Part shown: positions 8,241-14,916 of the stretch, piece after piece
Layout of the letters: every line of letters starts with the position of its first letter
How positions within the stretch are numbered: the stretch's first letter is position 1
From: an uncultured Saprospiraceae bacterium
GTDB taxonomy: Bacteria > Bacteroidota > Bacteroidia > Chitinophagales > Saprospiraceae
DNA length: 15,205 nucleotides
Direction: 5' to 3'
NCBI GenBank assembly: GCA_937973565.1
Contig: CALJKQ010000049.1
Location: 1 to 15,205, forward strand
Position numbers and translations under genes: made by a program
Notes under the pieces: model-generated
What the model saw: the letters and a program-made list of their open reading frames with translations, nothing else
Told to the model about the DNA's origin: nothing
The model's database searches: none

Positions 8241-8935
8241 AAATCACAATATCAGTCATGGCATGGATCTTAATGGGTATGGTTATTACCTCTGATTTGT
8301 CAGCTCAGGTAAACGCAATTGCTTTTTCACAAATTGACGTTTTCCAAAGTGACAACCAAAATATCAAGACCGGTAAAAGACCCAGGGCTGTTTTTTTTGG
8401 CAACAGCATAACGGAGGGTTTTGTCAAAGCAGTTCCTGATTTTTTTGAAATCAATCATTACATTGGCAGGGGTATAAGTGGTCAGACCACTTCCCAGGGA
8501 TTACTTAGATTTAGAAAAGATGTATTGGAATTGAATCCCGAGGTTGTTTTGATAAATTTGGGCATCAATGATATCGCCGAAAACACAGGTCCCTATGATG
8601 AGGGCTTTACTTTGGGCCATCTGATTTCAATGGTTGAACTTGCAAAAGCCAACAACATCAAGGTTGTTTTGGCTTCTGTTTTGCCGGCTTCGAATATTTA
8701 CTGGAGACCTTCTGTTGAAAATACGGCTGATAAAGTAATTTCACTAAACCAGTCTATTAAGATGATGGCAGATCAGTATGGATTGATTTACCTGGATTAC
8801 CACACTGCGTTAAAAAACAGTGAAAACGGCCTCGATAAAGAGTTGGCGGAAGACGGCGTTCACCCTACATTAAAATGTTATAAAATAATGGCAACTTTGG
8901 CAGAAGAGGCCATTCAAAAGACAATCAATCCATGA
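8237..8935 (+). CDS. Secreted SGNH/GDSL-family hydrolase
   Basis: The 232-residue protein starts with a signal peptide (hydrophobic ~3-20, likely cut after LSA at 23). The mature part is a compact SGNH esterase/lipase fold with all four blocks. Block I is FFGNSITEG with nucleophile Ser57; block II is RGISGQTT with oxyanion Gly82. Block III is LGIND with Asn111, and block V is DGVHPT with Asp206 and His209. Such enzymes act outside the cytoplasm as esterases, often removing O-acetyl groups from sugars. The ATGA overlaps on both sides tie it to wecB and the ThuA gene, so de-O-acetylation of a glycan is a reasonable inference but is not shown by the sequence. No lipobox, so probably periplasmic or secreted. 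Confidence 0.9.
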   Translation: MKITISVMAWILMGMVITSDLSAQVNAIAFSQIDVFQSDNQNIKTGKRPRAVFFGNSITEGFVKAVPDFFEINHYIGRGISGQTTSQGLLRFRKDVLELNPEVVLINLGINDIAENTGPYDEGFTLGHLISMVELAKANNIKVVLASVLPASNIYWRPSVENTADKVISLNQSIKMMADQYGLIYLDYHTALKNSENGLDKELAEDGVHPTLKCYKIMATLAEEAIQKTINP

Positions 8936-9702
8936 AAGCAAAATATTTTACCTGGCTGTTATTTTCCGTTTGTTGGTTTTTAACAGACGCTCTTTCGGCC
9001 CAAAAACAATTTAAAGTATTGCTTTTCACCAGAACCATGGGATGGCATCATGAATCTATTAAAGATGGAGTTGAAGCTTTTCAAAAATTGGCTGAAAGAC
9101 ATTTTTTTGATATGGAATGGCAGGAGAATGCCGATTGGTTCACAGATGAAAAACTAAAGACATATGATGTCATTGTTTTTTTGAATACTACAGGGGACAT
9201 TCTGAATGAAGCCCAGCAGGCAGCCATGCAGAGATTCATTCAATCGGGCAAAGGATTTGTAGGTATTCACAGTGCTTCAGACACGGAATACAATTGGGAA
9301 TGGTACACCCGATTGGTAGGCAGGATGTTTGTTTCGCATCCGGCCATACAAACAGCCAGGTTGCATCCTGTCAATCGTAAGTTTATGGGCATGTCCAATT
9401 TTCAATCCCCTCATTGGTTTACGGATGAATGGTATATATTGACGCCTGAGAAACAAAGCGGCCTAACGTACTTGCTTGAAATAGATGAATCATCTTATTT
9501 TCCGGGTAACCCCACTAAGGATTATCCACAAGGAGGTATGAACGGCAAACACCCCATATCCTGGTTCCATGAATACGATGGTGGGCGATCTTTTTATACA
9601 GCCATTGGACATTTACCCGGTGTGTATGGAGATCCGGTATTTCTCGATCATTTGTTTGGAGGTCTGTATTGGGCAGCAACTGGAAAGGGTTACAATCCGT
9701 GA
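8932..9702 (+). CDS. Secreted ThuA-domain protein
   Basis: The 256-residue protein has a signal peptide (hydrophobic ~5-20, cut after LSA at ~23). Almost all of the rest is a ThuA (trehalose-utilisation-like) domain with a class I glutamine-amidotransferase-like fold. Visible signatures are VLLFTRTMGWHHESI (29-43), YDVIVFLNTTGDILN (78-92), FVGIHSASDTEY (109-120) and ISWFHEYDGGRSFYTAIGH (209-227). Many Bacteroidota encode secreted ThuA proteins near sugar-related genes; recent work links family members to keto-glycoside and 3-keto-sugar metabolism, but the exact reaction here is unknown. It overlaps the SGNH gene by four bases and is followed within 18 bases by the mutarotase gene, suggesting a shared carbohydrate theme. 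The length suits a single-domain ThuA protein. Confidence 0.9.
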   Translation: MKAKYFTWLLFSVCWFLTDALSAQKQFKVLLFTRTMGWHHESIKDGVEAFQKLAERHFFDMEWQENADWFTDEKLKTYDVIVFLNTTGDILNEAQQAAMQRFIQSGKGFVGIHSASDTEYNWEWYTRLVGRMFVSHPAIQTARLHPVNRKFMGMSNFQSPHWFTDEWYILTPEKQSGLTYLLEIDESSYFPGNPTKDYPQGGMNGKHPISWFHEYDGGRSFYTAIGHLPGVYGDPVFLDHLFGGLYWAATGKGYNP

Positions 9703-9720
9703 TTATTAATTTTGCATTAC

Positions 9721-10503
9721 ATGCTTTTTTCCTACGTTAACAAAGGGGCACACATTCTTCAATGGAAACCAACCGGAGTTGATGAAGAGGTTATTTTTTG
9801 CAGCTCTCTGGCTGATATTGAGGGAACAGCGCCTATAAGAGGGGGAATCCCGGTATGTTGGCCCTGGTTTGGTCCAAAAGATACCCTCCCGCAACACGGT
9901 TTTGTGAGGACGGCGATGTGGAAGACGATCCATGATGCGCAAGACGACAAAACCACCATTGTTGGATTAAGATTGAGTTCAGAGGATTTTGTATATGAGC
10001 AATGGCCTTTTCAATGGCAGTTGGATTTGTTGGCTGAAGCCGGCCAGACATTAAAGGTTAGTTTAATTACCCAAAACACAGGCAATAAGCCTATGGAGAT
10101 TACACAGGCGCTGCATACCTACTTTAATGTAGGAAACATACACAAGGCTGTCATCGAAGGTTTCGATGGAAAATACTATATCGACAAAACCCGCAACGGC
10201 CAAAAAGCAGAACAAAAAGGCAACCTTACTTTCCACGAAGAAACAGATAAGATCTACCTCGACACTTGCTTTGCACGCCTGGTTGATCCTGAGTGGCAAA
10301 GACAGATAGAAATAGAGACACAGGGAGGAAACGCCATGGTGGTTTGGAATCCCTGGGAGGCAAAATGCAAAGGCATTAAGGATTTAATGGATGATGATTA
10401 CAATAGATTTGTATGTATCGAAGCGGCCTGCACTCCGGAGCAGGTTGTGGTACTGCCGGGTCATCAACATCTCCTTTCAATGGAAATTAAAGTAGAGAAA
10501 TAA
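9721..10503 (+). CDS. D-hexose-6-phosphate mutarotase (YeaD-like, aldose 1-epimerase family)
   Basis: The 260-residue protein has the aldose-1-epimerase-like beta-sandwich fold. It matches the YeaD subgroup through IRGGIPVCWPWFGP (39-52), then HGFVRTAMW with His59, QALHTYFNV with His132, and IEAACTPEQVVVLPG with the presumed catalytic Glu234. These enzymes speed up interconversion of alpha and beta anomers of hexose 6-phosphates in the cytoplasm. It is somewhat shorter at the N-terminus than E. coli YeaD. No signal peptide is seen. I chose ATG 9721; a TTG at 9712 is in frame and would add three residues. It is the last gene of the co-directional train and ends 38 bases before the hairpin terminator. 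Confidence 0.9.
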   Translation: MLFSYVNKGAHILQWKPTGVDEEVIFCSSLADIEGTAPIRGGIPVCWPWFGPKDTLPQHGFVRTAMWKTIHDAQDDKTTIVGLRLSSEDFVYEQWPFQWQLDLLAEAGQTLKVSLITQNTGNKPMEITQALHTYFNVGNIHKAVIEGFDGKYYIDKTRNGQKAEQKGNLTFHEETDKIYLDTCFARLVDPEWQRQIEIETQGGNAMVVWNPWEAKCKGIKDLMDDDYNRFVCIEAACTPEQVVVLPGHQHLLSMEIKVEK

Positions 10504-10541
10504 ACTTTAAATATTCTTTAGAAACGATACTGTCCGGGTAT

Positions 10542-10577
10542 ATAAAAAAGGCGAAGTTTTTACTTCGCCTTTTTTAT
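10542..10577. terminator. Bidirectional intrinsic terminator between convergent genes
   Basis: A perfect 16-bp inverted repeat with a 4-base T loop: left arm 10542-10557, loop 10558-10561, right arm 10562-10577. The core is GGCGAAGT / ACTTCGCC, flanked by A6 on the left and T6 on the right, so either strand gives a hairpin followed by a U-tract. It lies between the mutarotase stop (10503) and the end of the minus-strand lipoprotein gene (10594), as expected for a shared terminator of convergent units. Confidence 0.93.
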
Positions 10578-10593
10578 TTGTCCTGGTAAGACA

Positions 10594-11775
10594 CTAGGTA
10601 TTAACCATATTAAAATTTCTAATGGCAGATTCAACGGCATTAACCATATTGACTCCCAGAATTTCTGCTGCATCTCTGTCAGTAGGAAAATTGGCAATGC
10701 TGTTGTCCAGTCTGTTAATTACGTCGTTGTTCAATGCTCTTCTATCACCGGTGAAGTGAACAGCACTGTCTTTGAATTCGTGGTAAACAGTTATAGGCAC
10801 ATTGCTTACAGGAAGCGATTTAAGTTCTTTGTAGATTAAAACCTTGGCCTCTAAGCGGCTGAATTTTTCCCTGAAAATTTCAGAAACCCATGCCTTTGTC
10901 AATACTTTTCTGGGAACAGTGATTTTGTTTCCTAAACTGTCTTTCACTATTTTACCTTTGTCGTCATACAAATATTCGATGCCATCTTCAACCATGGCTA
11001 CCATTTCATAATTGTTTACATTTTCTCTTTCGGCTCCGAACTCTGGGTTTAAAAAGTCAACTACGATGTAGCTATCATAATTTTTATCTTTTTCCATAAG
11101 ATAAAATCTTTCCCACTCATTGCCCAATCTGTCCAGGCGAATGGCTGCCAGTTTATCGTAGATGAGTTTTGATAAATTGGCATTTTTGTCCCATTTTACA
11201 TCAATGGCTACAGTCACGATTCCCAAATCCATAGCTTCCCGTTTAAGCAGGGAAACGTCTTTGTAAGAAGATGTAAAGCGATCGGTTTTATCCAGCCATT
11301 TTTTAGCTTCCCTCGCCAAAATTTTGTCGTGGTATGTTTTGGCTTCGACCAAGGTTTCTTTGCCCTTAATGTAATAGGCCTCCAAAGCCTTTTCTCGGGC
11401 ATCCAATTTATAGGCAGACAAATCACTCACATCCATCATGGCTTCATAACCGTCTTCACTGATGAGGGGTACAAGGGCTGAAGCTTTGTCTCTTCGGCTC
11501 ATCATCCGACCGTAAACATCATATATTTCCTCCCACTTGGATACAGAAGTTGATCGCTCCAATGCTGCAATTTTTTTAAGGTCTTTTTCATTCAATTCCC
11601 GATAAGCTTTTTCAAGACCTTTTACGTATTTGGTTTTTTTGTTTTTTTCGCCTGCCAGCTTGTCCACAGCATAGTTGAACGCTTTTTCATATTCTCCTTT
11701 TTCAACCATGGTTTCGATTGATTTGCAAGCTATCATCGAAGTTGCCAAAATAAATAGGTAAATAATTGTTCTCAT
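10594..11775 (-). CDS. Probable lipoprotein of unknown function
   Basis: I do not recognise a named family. The 393-residue protein begins with a short lipoprotein-type signal (hydrophobic 4-16, then MIAC with Cys17 as the likely lipidated residue), so it is probably anchored to a periplasmic or outer-membrane leaflet. Residues ~18-180 are rich in Lys, Glu and Ala and look all-helical; the opening (EKGEYEKAFNYAVDKLAG) resembles a TPR-like helix pair. The second half (~185-393) looks mixed alpha/beta, with a stretch of charged beta segments (IEYLYDDKGKIVKDSLGNK) and a Leu/Asn-rich helical end. The gene stands alone: it converges on the operon terminator and diverges from the metalloprotease. 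The ATG at 11775 is the only start that includes the signal sequence. Confidence 0.85.
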   Translation of the reverse strand: MRTIIYLFILATSMIACKSIETMVEKGEYEKAFNYAVDKLAGEKNKKTKYVKGLEKAYRELNEKDLKKIAALERSTSVSKWEEIYDVYGRMMSRRDKASALVPLISEDGYEAMMDVSDLSAYKLDAREKALEAYYIKGKETLVEAKTYHDKILAREAKKWLDKTDRFTSSYKDVSLLKREAMDLGIVTVAIDVKWDKNANLSKLIYDKLAAIRLDRLGNEWERFYLMEKDKNYDSYIVVDFLNPEFGAERENVNNYEMVAMVEDGIEYLYDDKGKIVKDSLGNKITVPRKVLTKAWVSEIFREKFSRLEAKVLIYKELKSLPVSNVPITVYHEFKDSAVHFTGDRRALNNDVINRLDNSIANFPTDRDAAEILGVNMVNAVESAIRNFNMVNT

Positions 11776-12222
11776 GGCAAATGTTTTTAAGTGGTTTTAA
11801 ATAGATTGTTTGAAGGAGAGCGATTGAATCTTCTCTTTGTTTCTTTTAATAACCGGTTTAGGATTTACTTAACACCGAAGCTTTGGATTACTCCTAATTA
11901 TGTTTTAATTACCTGCCGGACATCCTTATTTTATATCCGTACGTGTTCACAAATCAGGCATTTATTAAGCTTATTTGATTTTGGCAGGATTCTTGATATA
12001 TTAATGTATTCCTGCATGTATAAGTAGTTGATAACAGTTAGAGGCACAATTTATTAGGTAGATTTTAGAGTACGGGAATACCCTGAAAATGATCCGTAAA
12101 AACGCCCATTTTTATACAAAGTGTTGAATATTATGGCATTAATTAGGGTTTTTGGTCATAAAATTGTCTTCTACTAAATATGTTCCAGGTTATTTTTTAT
12201 CATTTTTTACAAACTTTTATTC
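11776..12222. other. AT-rich divergent intergenic region, no gene seen
   Basis: These 447 bases separate the start of the minus-strand lipoprotein gene from the start of the plus-strand metalloprotease, so they should hold both promoters. A 78-codon open frame from GTG 11791 has no ribosome-binding context, unusual residue composition and no family resemblance, so I do not call it a gene. A small dyad lies at 12071-12098 (TACGG and CCGTA arms enclosing GGGAATACCC), and a promoter candidate lies at 12151-12182. I see no tRNA, riboswitch or other structured RNA. Confidence 0.6.
12151..12182 (+). promoter_or_regulatory. Candidate Bacteroidota-type promoter for the metalloprotease gene
   Basis: TTTG at 12151-12154 (within a run TTTTTG) could be the -33 element. 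TAAATATG at 12175-12182 fits the -7 consensus TAnnTTTG with one mismatch. The 20-base spacing is what the Bacteroidota primary sigma factor prefers. Transcription would start near 12190, leaving a leader of roughly 33 bases before ATG 12223. The region is AT-rich, so chance matches are expected. Confidence 0.4.
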
Positions 12223-14907
12223 ATGGGTAAATTTGTTGTTTTATTTCTGCTCGCTTTCTCATTGACCAATGTCTTGGGACAAGAAATTGTGCCTTTTAAA
12301 GTGGTGACTGAACACCAAAGTTTTGCACAGTTTGAACCCTATGCTGTGTTTTCCGGTACATCGCGCACTGATTTGGTCCTGCCGGAAGAGGTTACCGAAT
12401 ACAATGTACTCCAAATGGATCATACAGCGCTCCGAAAATTAATCACCAACGCCGATGCAAATATCAGTTTCAAATTGCCTGTATCTGACAGAGAAGAACT
12501 GGAATTGCAATTGGTAGAAAACAGTCTGGAAGGCCTCATTATCCGTGAGTCGGATGGCAATCGCCAAGTAAAGTTCAATCCCGGCAGACATTACCAGGGC
12601 ATTATCAAAGGCAGACCGGGATCTCTGGTGGCCATTTCCTTTTTCGAAAATGATGTTATGGGTTTCATCAGCGACCCCAGAACCGATGGCAACCTTGTAA
12701 TCGGTAAAATGCAGGATAAAAGCGGTGACTTTATTGTTTACCGGGATGACAAAGTATTGTCGAAGTTGCCTATGGAATGCGGAACTCAGGACAATACACA
12801 ATCGTATACAAATGAAGAGTTGTTTCACCATCACGATGATAGGGCTCTCACAGATTGTGTAAAAATGTATTTTGAAGTAGATTACAACATTTTTACCAAC
12901 AAAGGCGGTATGACCCCAACCATCAACTATATTACGGGTTTGTACAACCAGGTGAAAACCCTTTACAACAATGAATCCATTAATACGGTAGTTTCCGAAA
13001 TTTTTGTTTGGTCAACCACCAGTCCTTATACAGGAACCAATTCCAGCACCATGCTTAACCAGTTTTTGGCATACAGGAATGGTTTCAATGGCAACATTGC
13101 CATGCTTTTGTCATACAGTGCGAGTGGCGGTATTGCTTATGTAAATACCCTATGCAATTCCAATCCGGATTATAGAATGGGTTTTTCAAGTATTGGTTCT
13201 ACCTATGCTACAGTGCCTACCTACAGTTGGTCTGTTGAGGTGGTAACACATGAATTTGGTCACTTGTTAGGTTCCCAGCATACCCACGCCTGCGTCTGGA
13301 ACGGAAACAATACTGCCATCGACGGATGTTATACAACGGAAGGCGGATGCGCCAATCCGGGAATTCCGTCCGGTGGAGGAACCATTATGTCCTATTGCCA
13401 CCTGACCAGTACTGGCATCAGTTTTACCAAAGGTTTTGGCACACAACCGGGCAATCTTATCAGGAGCAAAGTGACGGCTGCTACCTGCCTGTCACCATGT
13501 CCGGGTTCTCCAACACCTACATGTACAGATGGTATACAGAACGGGCAGGAAACCGGTGTTGACTGCGGCGGGCCTACATGTCCCCCTTGTCCTACAGGTT
13601 GTACGAGCAATTCGGGAACCTTGACCATCGTTTTGGATAACTATCCATCTGAAACAACCTGGAACATCAAAAATTCATCCAATGTAACCCTTTATTCCGG
13701 TGGCCCTTATTCTGCAGCCGGCAGCACCGTAACGGTGCCACTTTGTCTTCCCAATGGATGTTACACTTTCAATATTTTCGACTCTTATGGTGATGGCATC
13801 TGCTGTGCCTATGGAAACGGATCCTACAATGTAGTGGTAAATGGCACCAATGTTGCTTCCGGAGGCCAGTTTACGACTTCCCAGACAAAATCATTTTGCA
13901 TCAATGCTACCAGCGGATCCAGTTGTACCGACGGTATTAAAAATGGCCAGGAGACCGGTGTTGACTGCGGTGGCCCTACTTGCCCTCCATGTCCACCCAG
14001 TTGCACAGATGGCATTAAAAATGGCCAGGAGACCGGTGTTGACTGCGGCGGTCCCACATGTCCTCCATGTCCGCCAAGTTGTACAGATGGAATCCAAAAC
14101 GGTCAGGAAACGGGTGTCGATTGCGGTGGCCCTTCGTGCCCTCCATGTGCAGCTTCGTGTACCGATGGTATAAAGAATGGTCAGGAGACGGGCGTTGACT
14201 GTGGGGGTCCCACATGTCCTCCATGTCCGCCAAGTTGTACAGATGGTATCCAAAACGGCCAGGAAACGGGTGTCGATTGTGGTGGTCCAACGTGTCCTCC
14301 ATGTGCTGCTACCTGTACAGACGGAATTCAGAATGGCCAGGAAACGGGCGTTGATTGTGGTGGGCCTACATGTCCTCCATGTCCAACGAATGGTGAAACC
14401 ACGTTGGGTGCGTATTACTTTGAAACCGGTTGGGACAGCTGGATAGACGGTGGCGATGATGCCATACGATATTCGGGCCCCAGATCTTTCGAGGGGACCT
14501 TCTCCATCTCACTCAGAGATAATATGTTGACAGAATCGTCTATGACCTCGCCCGTTTATACAGCTTCTTCTTATGCAGTCTTGAAAGTGGAATTCAATTT
14601 CTACTCCTACAGCATGGAGCCGGGGGAAGATTTCTGGCTTCAGTATTCAAACAACGGAGGCAGTACATGGACAACCGTAGCCCAATGGGTCAATGGCACC
14701 CATTTCAACAACAATACATTCTATTACACAACCAAGTCTATCAACAAGAGCGTGTACGGCTACCTCAGCGCCATGCTGCTTCGGTCGGCACCCAAGTCGA
14801 TTCTCTTCGGGCGCCCGCACGTGATGATCGAGAACCTCGGCGACGAATTCGACCTGACCGTGGTCGAGTATCTGGCCGCCGATGGCCGCAGCATCCACCT
14901 GGAGTAA
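12223..14907 (+). CDS. Secreted metzincin zinc metalloprotease with Cys-rich repeat stalk; C-terminal end lost at a probable chimeric junction
   Basis: The open frame codes for 894 residues, but only about 1-845 appear genuine. Residues 1-19 are a signal peptide (cut near VLG/QE). Residues ~20-205 look like a propeptide. Residues ~210-425 are a reprolysin-like catalytic domain: the zinc motif HEFGHLLGSQH (343-353) fits HExxHxxGxxH, and the Met-turn IMSYCH follows at 388-393. One Cys-rich CTDGIQNG repeat follows (433-458), then a beta-sandwich domain (~460-565; SYGDGICCAYGNGSY), six tandem Cys-rich repeats (567-722), and the start of a MAM/jelly-roll-like domain (ETGWDSWIDGGDDA, FWLQYSNNGGSTWTT). 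A type IX secretion C-terminal domain would be expected next. Instead, codon use turns GC-rich from about residue 843 and the frame runs by chance into foreign DNA, ending at 14907. The enzyme is probably an extracellular endopeptidase; the substrate is unknown. Confidence 0.88.
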   Translation: MGKFVVLFLLAFSLTNVLGQEIVPFKVVTEHQSFAQFEPYAVFSGTSRTDLVLPEEVTEYNVLQMDHTALRKLITNADANISFKLPVSDREELELQLVENSLEGLIIRESDGNRQVKFNPGRHYQGIIKGRPGSLVAISFFENDVMGFISDPRTDGNLVIGKMQDKSGDFIVYRDDKVLSKLPMECGTQDNTQSYTNEELFHHHDDRALTDCVKMYFEVDYNIFTNKGGMTPTINYITGLYNQVKTLYNNESINTVVSEIFVWSTTSPYTGTNSSTMLNQFLAYRNGFNGNIAMLLSYSASGGIAYVNTLCNSNPDYRMGFSSIGSTYATVPTYSWSVEVVTHEFGHLLGSQHTHACVWNGNNTAIDGCYTTEGGCANPGIPSGGGTIMSYCHLTSTGISFTKGFGTQPGNLIRSKVTAATCLSPCPGSPTPTCTDGIQNGQETGVDCGGPTCPPCPTGCTSNSGTLTIVLDNYPSETTWNIKNSSNVTLYSGGPYSAAGSTVTVPLCLPNGCYTFNIFDSYGDGICCAYGNGSYNVVVNGTNVASGGQFTTSQTKSFCINATSGSSCTDGIKNGQETGVDCGGPTCPPCPPSCTDGIKNGQETGVDCGGPTCPPCPPSCTDGIQNGQETGVDCGGPSCPPCAASCTDGIKNGQETGVDCGGPTCPPCPPSCTDGIQNGQETGVDCGGPTCPPCAATCTDGIQNGQETGVDCGGPTCPPCPTNGETTLGAYYFETGWDSWIDGGDDAIRYSGPRSFEGTFSISLRDNMLTESSMTSPVYTASSYAVLKVEFNFYSYSMEPGEDFWLQYSNNGGSTWTTVAQWVNGTHFNNNTFYYTTKSINKSVYGYLSAMLLRSAPKSILFGRPHVMIENLGDEFDLTVVEYLAADGRSIHLE
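13519..13596 (+). repeat. Isolated copy of the 26-residue Cys-rich repeat
   Basis: This encodes a copy of the CTDGIQNGQETGVDCGG unit ending CPPCPT. It directly follows the protease domain and is separated from the six-copy tandem array by a ~108-residue beta-sandwich domain. It has the same four-Cys spacing as the array units. Confidence 0.93.
13921..14388 (+). repeat. Tandem array of six 78-base units coding Cys-rich repeats
   Basis: Six units begin at 13921, 13999, 14077, 14155, 14233 and 14311, each exactly 78 bases (26 codons) and in frame with the protease. The protein unit runs S/T-C-TDGI-K/Q-NGQETGVDCGGP then T/S-CPPC and a two-residue linker PP, AA or PT. Cys positions are 2, 16, 21 and 24 in each unit. 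Similar 'CTDGxxNGxETxxDCGG' units occur as stalk or linker modules in secreted proteins of Bacteroidota and some myxobacteria. Nucleotide differences between units are mostly synonymous, so the array is not brand new and the protein sequence is under constraint. Confidence 0.95.
14740..14907 (+). other. Foreign GC-rich segment: 3' end of a gene upstream of ribH, joined by a probable assembly chimera
   Basis: From about 14745-14775 the third codon positions become almost all G or C, and the predicted protein no longer continues the MAM-like domain. The ending, EFDLTVVEYLAADGRSIHLE to TAA at 14905-14907, sits nine bases upstream of ribH. It could be the C-terminus of a RibBA-type enzyme (its degenerate GTP cyclohydrolase II-like end often reads like FDLEVVEY), the usual ribH neighbour in gamma-proteobacteria such as Xanthomonadales. 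That identity is an inference from position and a short resemblance only. Confidence 0.5.
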
Positions 14908-14916
14908 CCGCAGAAC

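Noticed and set aside
9707..9714. TAATTTTG, an exact match to the Bacteroidota -7 element just before the mutarotase gene
   Set aside because: No TTTG-like -33 element lies 19-21 bases upstream, the start would be effectively leaderless at ATG 9721, and the gene is within a tightly packed operon.
11984..12015. GCAGGA / TCCTGC inverted repeat with a 20-base loop, considered as a terminator or operator
   Set aside because: The stem is only six pairs with a long AT-rich loop, no T-run follows, and no gene ends there.
11791..12027. A 78-codon open frame on the plus strand in the intergenic region
   Set aside because: It begins with GTG with no supporting context, is rich in Leu/Phe/Tyr/Arg as expected from random AT-rich DNA, and resembles no family.
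13824..14302. Several open frames on both strands across the repeat array
   Set aside because: They arise because a 78-base unit without stops in other frames is repeated; they start and end with the array and have low-complexity repeats only.
13921..14388. Possible CRISPR-like array because of regular 78-base spacing
   Set aside because: The units are wholly coding, in frame, have no unique spacers and encode a conserved Cys-rich protein motif.
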